Shown piece by piece: positions 10,742 through 20,009 of a stretch of DNA of 44,650 nt. Below the pieces are notes generated by a model, which was not told the DNA's origin, did not search any database, and saw only the letters and a program-made list of their open reading frames with translations. The stretch spans positions 1-44,650 of the forward strand of contig NW_001914992.1 in NCBI RefSeq assembly GCF_000208925.1. The letters run 5' to 3'. Source of the DNA: Entamoeba histolytica HM-1:IMSS (Eukaryota > Evosea > Mastigamoebida > Endamoebidae). The first letter of the stretch is position 1. Every line of letters begins with the position of its first letter. Made by a program: the position numbers and the translations under genes.

Positions 10742-12238
10742 TTAAAATTCTATTTCTTTGTTTTGTTGTATTTCTTGTCTGACTATCATCTCTTGTTTTT
10801 TGACAATCAATGCTTTGCTTTCTTCTTCGATTTCCACTACTGTCTTTTTCATAGGAGTAGTTTCGTTCATTTCCATCGTTCCTGATGATGTTTTCCTCAG
10901 TACTGGTTGTGTATTTATCACAAGTGTCATCGTTTTCTTCTTCTCTAGTTCCTTCTGTGAGATAAAATTTTCAATATCATCTTGTTGTTTTGATATTATT
11001 TGTTTTTGTGTCTCATTTTCTTTTTGTGAGTTGTCTAATTCTTCTCTTGTTATTTCTGCAATTTCTTGGTTTTTAATTGCAATTTCTTGTTATTCAGAGA
11101 TTTGTTTTTCTTTATCTCTTATTTCTTTCTTTAATTCTTTAGTATTTTCCTCTATCGTTTCAATTTTCTTCTCTAGTGTGTTTGCATTTTGTTCTAGCGT
11201 TTTGTTTCTCTTTTTTAGCTTTTCAATTTCTTCTTTCATTTCTTCATTTTCTTTTTCAATTTTCTTTTTATTAGCTTGGATGCTTCGGATTTTTTCTTCT
11301 TTATTATTTACTTCTGTGATTTTCTTTCCTTCTATCTCATTTATTTTTCCTTGTAGTTTTAAGTTTTCTTCTTCTAATTTTTCATTTTCTTTCTTCATTT
11401 CTTCATAATTCGTTTGAATCTTTTTAATTTGTGTTTTCATTTCTGTAATTTCTTCTTCAAATTCTTTCCTAACTATTTCTTTTGCTTTTCTCATCATTTC
11501 TTCTGAGATGGCTTGTTCTTCTTCCATTCTTTCCATGCTGAATTCTTTAAGTTTTTCTTTTAATTCAGTAATTTGATTTTTCAGAGCAAGTATTTCTTCT
11601 TTATCTTTTTCTTCTTCTATCTTTTCTTCTTTATTTTCTGTTTCTTCTTGTGTTTTCATTATACTTTGTTTGTTATTTATTATTCTTGCAATTTTACATC
11701 TATCATTCATTTCTTTAATTGGGTTTTTGTTTTTAATTTCTGCTTCTATAGCCTTAATGTCTTTTTCCTCCCAATCTTTTGTTTTTTCTTTAAACTCTTC
11801 TTTCGTCTTTTCAATTACCTTTTTCTTTTTAATTGAATATACTTCTTGGAGGATATCATACCATCTTTTCCTCTTACCTTCATATTTTTTTAGTATTTCT
11901 TCGTATTCTCCTTCATTCCATTCATTTGTTATTCTTTTTATTCTTTCTTGTATCTCATTTATTGTTAGCCATTTATATTTGTTATTTGTATAATCTTTAT
12001 TGTTATTGTATTTACCTTGTTTTTTATTTGTTTTTCTTTGTGTCTTTCGTCTTCTAAACCCTTTTTCCTTGATGTATCGTTTACCTTTATTATTATAATT
12101 GTTATGCCATTTATTGCTATTGACATTTCTTTTTTTGTTGTATGACCTTATATTTCTATGTCTTGTTTGCTTTTCTTTACAAGACCCTAAGGTTTTACAC
12201 AATAGCCATGGCATTAAAATTTGTTGTATTTCCTGCAT
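10742..12238 (-). pseudogene. LINE ORF1: coiled-coil RNA-binding-type protein with one in-frame stop
   Basis: An ATG at 12238 opens 382 codons, closed by TAA at 11090-11092. The same frame then stays open to 10742, so the original ORF1 was about 498 residues with a single nonsense codon at position 383. The first ~90 residues are very basic (K, R and N rich), followed by a long Glu/Lys coiled coil. ORF1 proteins of this element family bind RNA; the basic N-terminus fits, but no named domain is visible. The start is only 14 bases from the element's 5' end. ORF1 stops just before the first recognisable ORF2 frame. Confidence 0.88.
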
Positions 12239-12252
12239 TGGAAAAGGATCTT

Positions 12253-12271
12253 AAAGACTTAAAAATATTTA
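12253..12271. repeat. Target-site duplication, LINE 5' side
   Basis: This is identical over 19 bp to 7447-7465. The perfect match indicates a comparatively recent or well-preserved insertion boundary. Confidence 0.92.
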
Positions 12272-12888
12272 TAAAATGAAATAAAATCAATTTAATGAAT
12301 AAATTATTTCACATGTCAGTCAAATTTACCACCAACCTAATAATTAGTAATATTATAGCATTTTCATTAAACAATAGTTATACTAATACATACAATTATA
12401 TGTTGTATCAAATTTATGAATTATTTGACTTAAAAAAAAACAAATTTATTTAATAATTTTGTAATTCATTAAATCAAAAACATTATATTTCTTATTATTT
12501 ATAAAACGCATCACTTAATAGAAGAACATTTATACTATTATGAAGAATTAATGGATGTAGTAATTGTCACTGTAATAATATCACATCACAAGAGTTATGA
12601 CTTGAAAAGAATTAAAAAATTAATGGAATTACTATTTTATTAAGCCAACAAATGTTGAAATTATACTAGTAAATATTTAATATGTAATACATATAAAACT
12701 TATCAAATAAATATTCATACATCATACTCATTGAATGAAAGAATTTCTAATTTTAAATGAACCAGAAATTATCTCTCTCCATATTATTAAATTATCAAAT
12801 TCTTTTAACTTATTATTTATAAAGATAAAAAATAAATGTATAAATATTGTGTCTGTACGTTTAAGTCATTTAAAGATATTTTTGTTGT
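12272..12888. other. Intergenic AT-rich region
   Basis: No gene, RNA or clear repeat is seen between the LINE and the proline-repeat membrane protein gene. Confidence 0.5.
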
Positions 12889-13347
12889 TTATGGCATTTG
12901 AGGTATAGTAGAAAAGATAGAGACGACCAGTACAATATAAATGCCAATGAAACCACAAACAAATAAGACATAGAGAATGGAAAAAACTAAAGAAATTCTA
13001 GCAAATACTTTAGCAAGTGAATCAGATGAATTTTTATAAATGCAATAACAAGCTATCCAAGTTAAACAAATAAAGAACCCTAAGATAAAAAGAATAGTTG
13101 CCCCTTGACAATCGTTATTTTCTTTCTTTGGTTGTTGCTCAGGGATAGATTGAACTAATGGTTGTGGTTGAATAAATGGTTGTGGTTGAATAAATGGTGG
13201 TGGTTGAATAAATGGTGGTGGTTGAATAAATGGTGGTGGTTGAATAAATGGTGGTGGTTGGATTAATGGTGGTGGTTGAATAAATGATTGTGGTTGAACT
13301 GGGGTGTAATAAGGAACTTGTGGAAGCACAGTGTATTGGTTTGACAT
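12889..13347 (-). CDS. Small membrane protein with Pro-rich repeats and two transmembrane helices
   Basis: This is a 152-residue protein from an ATG. Residues 18-68 are tandem hexapeptides of the form FIQPPP (with variants FIQPQP and LIQPPP), encoded by an 18-bp DNA repeat. After a short polar linker come two strongly hydrophobic helices at about residues 83-103 and 117-147. The layout is a Pro/Gln-rich N-terminal tail on a two-pass membrane anchor. PPP-containing repeats could bind SH3 or profilin-type partners, which is inference only. No family was recognised. It is transcribed divergently from the coiled-coil TLDc gene, with 154 bases between the two starts. Confidence 0.75.
   Translation of the reverse strand: MSNQYTVLPQVPYYTPVQPQSFIQPPPLIQPPPFIQPPPFIQPPPFIQPPPFIQPQPFIQPQPLVQSIPEQQPKKENNDCQGATILFILGFFICLTWIACYCIYKNSSDSLAKVFARISLVFSILYVLFVCGFIGIYIVLVVSIFSTIPQMP
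13156..13290. repeat. 18-bp tandem repeat inside the Pro-rich gene
   Basis: The plus strand repeats GGTTGAATAAATGGTGGT about seven times with few changes. Each unit encodes one FIQPPP hexapeptide on the minus strand. Near-identical units suggest recent expansion and probable length variation between strains. Confidence 0.85.
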
Positions 13348-13501
13348 TAAGAAAAAAATAAGTTTCAGTGATGATTTTTAAAAAAAAAAAAGAAAAAGGA
13401 ATTGTCTTTATAACTTTTTTTAAGAATTTGATTTTTCCTTTTTGTAATTTTATTTTGTCATAACTTCAATTCTTCAAATATCATTCATCTGTATTTCAAG
13501 T

Positions 13502-14221
13502 ATGAATAATGACTATTCTGTAAAACAATTGAAAAAAGATAGCCTTTCAAAGAAAACAAATGAAGAGAATGAAGGACCAAAGAAAACAACTGAGAGAGTT
13601 GAAGAATTAAAGAAAGAGAATGAAGAATTAAAGAAAGAGAATGAAGAATTAAAGAAAGAGAATGAAGAATTACAACTACAATTATGTAAAGGTTATATTA
13701 ATACGCTTAAAGAAAGTCCTGAAAGTTTTTGTTTTTTAAAACAGTATACACAGTTAAAATCACTAAGCCTTATTGTTGAATATCAAAGAAATGATGAGAT
13801 TACTGGTGAAGTATTATTTAAAATTGTTAAAGATAAAAGAAATATTATGTTTGTTATTACCTCAACCTCTGGTAATGTTTTTGGTTCATTTCATTCAAAA
13901 ATTCCACAAAAAATGAATAGTTATGTATTTAAAGATAAGCATATGTTTGTGTTTTCATTAAAAAATTCAAACAAAACTGGAGAAGTTTGTTTTATCCCTA
14001 GAGAAACAAACCACCATCTTTTATTCTTTCCAAAAGAGAAAGATTCATTATTCTATATATTAGGTTGTTGGGATATTAAAACAAATGATTGTGTTATTGA
14101 CTCAGTTAAGTATAGTGGAAAACACTTTTTTGACTGTTTTAACTCAGAACAATGTTTTGAATTTGAAAAAGAAAATCATTTTCAATTTGTTTATATCAGA
14201 GTGTATCAATGGAACAACTAA
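13502..14221 (+). CDS. Coiled-coil TLDc-like domain protein
   Basis: This is a 239-residue protein from an ATG. Residues 20-62 are a charged coiled coil containing about three copies of a heptad ELKKENE (a 21-bp DNA repeat at about 13605-13672). From about residue 75 to the end the sequence resembles a TLDc fold: a strand pattern with ITSTSGNVFGSFHSK near 120-134, an FVFSL strand, and a C-terminal IRVYQW. The same order, coiled coil then TLDc-like domain with ITK..DIFGSFHT, occurs in the gene at 29632-30423, which supports a shared family. TLDc proteins are linked to V-ATPase regulation and oxidative-stress protection in other eukaryotes; the role here is unknown. Confidence 0.75.
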   Translation: MNNDYSVKQLKKDSLSKKTNEENEGPKKTTERVEELKKENEELKKENEELKKENEELQLQLCKGYINTLKESPESFCFLKQYTQLKSLSLIVEYQRNDEITGEVLFKIVKDKRNIMFVITSTSGNVFGSFHSKIPQKMNSYVFKDKHMFVFSLKNSNKTGEVCFIPRETNHHLLFFPKEKDSLFYILGCWDIKTNDCVIDSVKYSGKHFFDCFNSEQCFEFEKENHFQFVYIRVYQWNN

Positions 14222-14308
14222 TCATTTGTTCTTCACTTTAACTATCAAAAAAAATTATTTAATTTTTAAAATAATTCAATTAGTTTATTTTTTAGCTGTT
14301 TGTCTATT

Positions 14309-15259
14309 TTAACATGGCTTTTTTATTTCATATAATTCTTCAATATCTTTTTTTTCTTCAATATATTTTTCTTTAAATTGTTCAAAACATTCATCAATAT
14401 ATTCTTTTTGTTGTTCTTTAGATAAGTCATAATCTTCTATATCTAAATAATAGAACATCCTTTTATTAATGTCGATCCTTTGTTTGAAATCATTGTCTGT
14501 GTCTTGACTATTACTAATTGTAACTTGTTCAGGATCTGTGTTAATTGATTTAACTTGTTCTTTATCAAGTTCATCTGAAATATTCTTTGGTTCATTATCA
14601 TCTAACTTTGTGGTAGGGAAATAATAAGGTAAGAACTTCAAGTAAATATTGTAGTCTGTTAAGTTATAACAACAAAAAATAATTTTACCTTCCCATAATG
14701 GATTAACCTCTAACCAATTTCTTACTACTTCTAATACTACTGGGCATGCACTATTATTGTTATAACCAAAGATTCCTGTTGAAATACATGGAAATGCAAT
14801 ACTTTTATATCCTTTTAATCTGACATATTCCAAACATCTAACATATACACTTTGTAATTGAATAGCATTCTCACCTATTGGTCCTACTCCATGTAGTATT
14901 TCTTTACATGGCATTTTAAACCCTGGACTTGGTTTAAAATCTCCTGTTTTACAGTATGTATAATGAGAACACAAATAATCATATAAGTCATAACCTGCTG
15001 CACAATGAATAGCTCCATCAACACCACCACCTCCTCTTAGGTATGAATTTGCTGCGTTCACAACAACATCCACTTGGATTTTAGTAATATCTCCTGTTAT
15101 TATTATTATTTTTTTATTCATTTCTTCATTCTTTTCATATCCTGTATTTACTGGATGGTCTTTTCCTGTAACGTCCCAAGTAATAAGCTCATCTATTTGG
15201 ACATTCTTTTTAGTGTTACATTTACTATTTTTTTGATTATGTTGTGTTGTCTTTAGCAT
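14309..15259 (-). CDS. Macrodomain protein (ADP-ribose / O-acetyl-ADP-ribose binding or hydrolase)
   Basis: This is a 316-residue protein from an ATG. Residues 50-210 form a macrodomain: IITGDITKIQVDVVVNAAN, then GGGGVDGAIHCAAG near 75-88, a loop HGVGPIG, and the signature FPCISTGIFGYN near 150. This pattern is typical of MacroD-type domains, which remove ADP-ribose from acidic residues or deacetylate O-acetyl-ADP-ribose; the Asn of NAAN and the G-V-D loop are present. The C-terminal ~100 residues are acidic and helical without a known domain. The gene converges with the TLDc gene, leaving 87 bases between stops. Confidence 0.88.
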   Translation of the reverse strand: MLKTTQHNQKNSKCNTKKNVQIDELITWDVTGKDHPVNTGYEKNEEMNKKIIIITGDITKIQVDVVVNAANSYLRGGGGVDGAIHCAAGYDLYDYLCSHYTYCKTGDFKPSPGFKMPCKEILHGVGPIGENAIQLQSVYVRCLEYVRLKGYKSIAFPCISTGIFGYNNNSACPVVLEVVRNWLEVNPLWEGKIIFCCYNLTDYNIYLKFLPYYFPTTKLDDNEPKNISDELDKEQVKSINTDPEQVTISNSQDTDNDFKQRIDINKRMFYYLDIEDYDLSKEQQKEYIDECFEQFKEKYIEEKKDIEELYEIKKPC

Positions 15260-15920
15260 TTATCTTTTTATAAAAAGAATCATAAAAATTAAAGTTTTAA
15301 AAAGAAAAATCTTGAAATGATGTATGCTAAAAATAATAAAATAGTCTAGTTAATATTAATTAAATTTGTTTCTATTAATCATATTTCTAAAAATACTTAT
15401 TATTTTATTCATTGATTATGTTTCTTGAATGATTTATTTCCAGATAAATCATTTTGTACAATTTTACAATCATTTTCTTTATCATTTAAGTTTATTCTTT
15501 TTATTAAATGTTTAGTTATTAACCATTTAAAAAAGAGATTTATTTCATGAGGCACTACAAAGAATATAAAAACCAATAATAAAAGAAAGAGAAATTCATA
15601 TAAATCAACAAATATAATTGTTAGATGAATCTGTGAAAATACGTATTATTTGTATTAACGGAAATACATCATTATTCACTTTATCTTTATAATATAATTT
15701 GTTTCATTATTGTTATATTTCATTTAACTCACATTTTCATTCATTTTCATCGTAATATGTATTTTATTCATTAATTCATTTAGAAACAAATAGTGTCATC
15801 ATATTAGAATTAAATATCATATTAATTTCATTGAAGAACAAAATATCAAAACATAAATATGTATGTAAACAAATATTTATATACGTATTGATTACCTTTT
15901 TACTGTTTTTATGCATTATG
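15260..15920. other. Intergenic AT-rich region upstream of the macrodomain gene
   Basis: This presumably contains the macrodomain promoter. No gene was recognised. Confidence 0.5.
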
Positions 15921-16500
15921 TTTTAATATTACTCATAACGGTATTAATAATGATGAAATAGTCATAATTTACTTTATTGTTTCATTAGTTATTGTTATTT
16001 CTTGAATGGATAAAAACAAGATGTGTATTATCAAAATATGAAAATTATGAATTGATATATTAGTTGTTGTCATATGTCATTGTGTGAGTGTAGAATTATT
16101 TGATATTCATAAATTAAATATAAATAATTACATGAAAACTAACGACAATTTGTGAATTATTTTATGTAGAAATAATACTTGTTATATTACCAATAAATGG
16201 ATTGATACACAAATATTGTAAGAAGAATAAAGAAAATAAAATTAAAAATAGACTTTCCCAATTTATATTACAAATAATAATAATCAAAAATATGAAAGAC
16301 TTGTTGTTTTACAAAGAAATTCTTGTAGCACATTAGAAGAATAACATTCTAATACAATACAAGTGGTAAAATAATTGTAAATTATAATTAAAGCATAATA
16401 AAACAAGAAATATTCAATTCTTAATATGTATAATATCAAATTATGAATATATATTAATTTGACATTTAAAAATAATAAAAAATAAAAGATATTTCATTAA
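15921..16500 (+). repeat. 580-bp dispersed repeat, copy A
   Basis: The full 580 bases reappear on the opposite strand at 43643-44222. The end points agree on both sides (starting TTTTAATATTACTCATAACG and ending ATATTTCATTAA), and I found no differences where I compared the text. The repeat is non-coding, has no terminal inverted repeats and no obvious flanking duplication. It may belong to one of the non-coding Entamoeba repetitive element (ERE) families; that assignment is a guess. Confidence 0.9.
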
Positions 16501-16607
16501 AATTACATTAGTGTTTGTTGTGATTTCTTTTAGATAATATCTTTTAGTGTTGTACTTGGTTTATTCATTTATATGATTTGTTGTTTATTATTTGTTTTGT
16601 AACTTAT

Positions 16608-17133
16608 TTTGAATTATCTTTTCACAATTAAAATTTCTTCTTCAGTTGGTATTATACCTCTAAAAATAACCAATTAAATATTTCTCACTTCTTTATTTGA
16701 TTTTTCTTTATTCATTTCTTTCTCTGTTAGTATCTATTCAATTTAAAACATTCTGGATTTTCAAACATCATTCTACAATTTCATCTACACTCTCAATTGT
16801 ACTTTTAAAGTATATTTTTATTTCATTCTGATTCTTCAAGAGTTGTTATTAGATATTCTTTATTCACGTTGTTTTGTTTAACCCATATTATATCACCTTT
16901 CCATTTGTCATTATCTGATTCAATTACTCTATTGAACATTTTTCTAATTGTTAATTCTTCTATTTAATTATTTCTTTCATTCCTCTCATTATTCTTCTCT
17001 CTTTTTTAATACTTCCTAAATAATATTGATAATTATTAATAATATCATTAATTGATTGTTGAATATTTTGAAATGTTTCTACTACTTCTTTAATTAATTG
17101 ATTATTCTTGTTAATTAGCTGATAACAAAAAAG
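16608..17133 (-). pseudogene. Decayed coding relic of unknown family
   Basis: Minus-strand translation gives long protein-like stretches separated by frameshifts and stops. A helical part (INDIINNYQYYLGS then KKERRIMRGMKEIIK) is followed, after a shift, by IRKMFNRVIESDNDKWKGD and EYLITTLEESE. After a stop come IYFKSTIESVDEIVE and finally FRGIIPTEEEILIVKR. The pieces follow each other in order, so they look like one broken gene of roughly 170-190 residues. The family is not recognised. A retroelement ORF1 or a host pseudogene are both possible, since the relic sits beside the 580-bp repeat. Confidence 0.5.
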
Positions 17134-17160
17134 AATTAAAAATAAAGTGGTGTCATTTTG

Positions 17161-18966
17161 TTACTCCTCTTTCTTCATGATTATGTTATAAGATTTCATT
17201 TCATTTTTTATGCGGTCTATTTTCTCCTTATTTACACACCCCTTACAGAAAATTTCCCAAATTTTAATCAGAACATTTTCTATTTCCTTGGTTTTAGAGT
17301 TAAAATCAAAAATTGGAAGTGGGTCATATTCTTCTTCAACCTCAGCACATTCAATAGTATTTTTCATTTCATCATATATTTGTTTTAATTTTAATTTAAC
17401 ACGAATTTCATTTCTTTTAATACAAAGAGTTTCTTCTTCATTAGATAATTTTTCTTCATTTATACTAAGAAGGTTAATATCTAAAATAGTTTTTTTAGCC
17501 TCTTCTTGTGATTGGTTCCATTCTATTTTTAATTGACCATCTTTATACAAATAACAATATAATTGAATTGTTGCTGGTAATTTAATTTTAGATGGAAGTT
17601 CTAAAATCAAATCATTTACTTTCTTAGATTCAGTAACTACTACAAACTCTCCAAAATATAAAGGAATTATAGTTTTCCTTTCTGTTACATTTACTATTAG
17701 TCTTTTTTGATGTGGTAAATCATTTCCTTTTTCTACTAAAAATATGGTGTTGCCAAATCTTCCTTCAATTCCAATAGAAAACGGTACATTTGTTAATCCT
17801 TTTTTCATGTGTTTTAATTGAGTCATAACAAGTCCATAAGCAATTGCATGTTTATTATCAAATGAATTATTTAATTCTAATTGAGACTCTTGAAACAATT
17901 TGTTTATCATACTTTTAAATGATTTTAAATGAGAATATCCTCCAATACATAAAACATTATTTATTTTAGATTTATCTATGTTACATGATTGACATAACTC
18001 TTCTATCATTTGTTGAATTTGGTTAATATCATCTTTAATTATTTCATCAAATTCTTCTTCTGAAATTTCAAAAGTAGTTGATAATAAGTTATTAGCTTCT
18101 GTATATGTACAAATAATACCTATTAATGAAATTGTTAAATAACCTCTAATAAAAGTGTATGGGTGTAGACAACTTTCAAGTTTCATTATTATTGATTTCT
18201 TTTCAAGTTTATCTTTATATTCTTTTAATTGAAAATCATTGTTAACCTTCTCTTTAACTCTCGTAATAATTTTATCATCTACGCTTTTTCCACTAATTGT
18301 TTCATTTCTTTTAAACCCTATAATTTTTTCTTCAGTTTTTGTTACTTGAATTAGACAAACATTCACTTTTTGTTTAGCATAGTCAATAACCATTATTATT
18401 TTATCACTGTCATTACTTTCATCAAGAGGATTTGATAACGCTGCTGCTTGCATTTCATCTTTTATAAAAACATTTTGAACTTTTTTTTCTTCTTTGAAAT
18501 ATTCAATGATTTTTGTCATTTGTTCTTTATATATTTCATTTGCTTCATGTGGGATAGAAACCACAAATATTGATTGACTATCAATAGGTATGTTAGACTG
18601 TTCAAGGAGACAATATACTTCTTTAAGACATTGTCCTATTACTTCTGTTAGTCCAATAAATTGATAAGTCGTTCTATCTTTTTTAATAAAAAAACTAAAT
18701 TGTTTGTTCTCTGTGTCAACTTTTACATCAAAAATTTCTTTTTCTTGAATTTGATCTAACGTTTTTCCCATCACTTCTTTTGGAGTAATAATATTTTTTA
18801 TTGAAAAAATATCATTTGTTAAAATTAAACCTTGTCTCCATTTGAAATTCATTAAGCATTCTGCTTTATTTGTAAAACTAATATTATCAATAGACTTTGT
18901 TAATGGGTTATAGTAACTTGCTTTAATGGTATACCATCCTATATCAATACCAACAACCAAAGTCAT
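17161..18966 (-). CDS. Divergent Hsp70-superfamily protein, degenerate ATPase
   Basis: This is a 601-residue protein from an ATG. An actin/Hsp70-type N-terminus is present as VVGIDIGWYTIKASYY (residues 4-19), where canonical Hsp70s have a G-T-T/S loop. The second phosphate loop is reduced to IMVIDYAKQKVNVCLIQV (about 190-207) instead of DxGGGT. The adenosine motif survives as CIGGYSHLKSF (about 344-354). A substrate-domain-like beta region and helical tail follow. The length matches Hsp70s lacking part of the lid. Loss of the phosphate-loop glycines and threonine suggests weak or no ATPase, as in some Hsp110-like or pseudo-chaperone members; this is inference. Divergent Hsp70-like genes are common in Entamoeba near repeats. 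Confidence 0.85.
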   Translation of the reverse strand: MTLVVGIDIGWYTIKASYYNPLTKSIDNISFTNKAECLMNFKWRQGLILTNDIFSIKNIITPKEVMGKTLDQIQEKEIFDVKVDTENKQFSFFIKKDRTTYQFIGLTEVIGQCLKEVYCLLEQSNIPIDSQSIFVVSIPHEANEIYKEQMTKIIEYFKEEKKVQNVFIKDEMQAAALSNPLDESNDSDKIIMVIDYAKQKVNVCLIQVTKTEEKIIGFKRNETISGKSVDDKIITRVKEKVNNDFQLKEYKDKLEKKSIIMKLESCLHPYTFIRGYLTISLIGIICTYTEANNLLSTTFEISEEEFDEIIKDDINQIQQMIEELCQSCNIDKSKINNVLCIGGYSHLKSFKSMINKLFQESQLELNNSFDNKHAIAYGLVMTQLKHMKKGLTNVPFSIGIEGRFGNTIFLVEKGNDLPHQKRLIVNVTERKTIIPLYFGEFVVVTESKKVNDLILELPSKIKLPATIQLYCYLYKDGQLKIEWNQSQEEAKKTILDINLLSINEEKLSNEEETLCIKRNEIRVKLKLKQIYDEMKNTIECAEVEEEYDPLPIFDFNSKTKEIENVLIKIWEIFCKGCVNKEKIDRIKNEMKSYNIIMKKEE

Positions 18967-20009
18967 TTATTTAATTTACATTTTTAAGTTCTTTAGTTAA
19001 AGAAAGTATTGTTTATAGTAAAAACATGGAATGAAAAAAGTTATAGTTTAATTATAATAATTTGCTTTAATGATAGTATTTTTTTATGACGCTTTTTTTT
19101 TTCAGTTTTATATATAGATTATTCTTATTTTTACATGTAAAAGATTTGTTATTTTTTTGTTATTTGTACTTTGATTTGAGAATGGAACAATTTATATTTC
19201 ATGTAATATAACCAATACTTAATAACCATCAATTAATGATTATCAAATATTTCATTAAAAAAATGTCTCTTTAAATATTATTAAACAAATAATTATGTTT
19301 ATCATATTAATTAATATATTCAGCACATATCTTATTCATTTACTTGATTTAATATTATGTGTTTAACTAAAAAAAAAATCAATTTAAAATGTTTATCTTA
19401 TTCTAACTAATAAGGTTTATTCTCTTTAATTATTATTTCAACATAAATATAATGTTTATTATGAAATAAATCATAAAATAATTGAATATATTGTAATTTA
19501 GTATATAATTTAATTTGTTTTTTATCAAATCATGTGTTACAACTTATTAATAATTAATCATATTAAAATATTATAAAATAGTCACATATAACAATGTTTG
19601 GTATTACTAAAATATAAAATCAGAAAGATATAAGAATAATTATAGAATTTTAATAACAATAATCTTAATTAACACAACAAAAGCCAATAAACATCTTATT
19701 TTCATCTTTTAACCCAATATAAACCATAAAATGATTTACACATGAATTACATTTATTTAACAAATAATTGTTTAAACATATTATCAATAAAGATACAACC
19801 TAACTTAAAAAGAATAAGAAATAACAATAGACAAAATTAAAATTTATATTCTTTATAAAAATAGAATCTATACTATTATAATATATTCATAATAAATATT
19901 TTATTTGCATTGACTTGATTCTACTTGAACCATATTCTATTACAGTAATTTATTTTATTTTACAAAACAAAGAAAAAATACTAAAAAGTAATGAAATTCT
20001 GTTAAACAA
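18967..20009. other. 1-kb intergenic AT-rich region
   Basis: No gene or recognisable repeat is seen. It should hold the Hsp70-like promoter and the 3' end of the RhoGAP gene. Confidence 0.5.

Larger units (their letters stand above)
7466..12252 (-). mobile_element. Full-length EhLINE1-type non-LTR retrotransposon (4787 bp)
   Basis: The element runs on the minus strand from a 14-base 5' leader (12252-12239) to an AT-rich 3' end at 7466, between perfect 19-bp duplications. Its length is close to the roughly 4.8 kb known for EhLINE1. ORF1 encodes a long coiled-coil protein. ORF2 encodes a reverse transcriptase with a C-terminal restriction-endonuclease-like domain, as in the R2/R4-like Entamoeba LINEs. 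The last ~70 bases match the SINE at 38568 and the LINE fragment ending at 2097. ORF1 has one nonsense codon and ORF2 has several frameshifts, so the copy cannot move by itself. Both structural ends are complete, so this is a full insertion that later decayed, or a copy of an already defective template mobilised in trans. Confidence 0.95.

Noticed and set aside
10758..11408. 216-residue plus-strand ORF rich in Ser/Phe
   Set aside because: It is the antisense of the Glu/Lys coiled coil of LINE ORF1.
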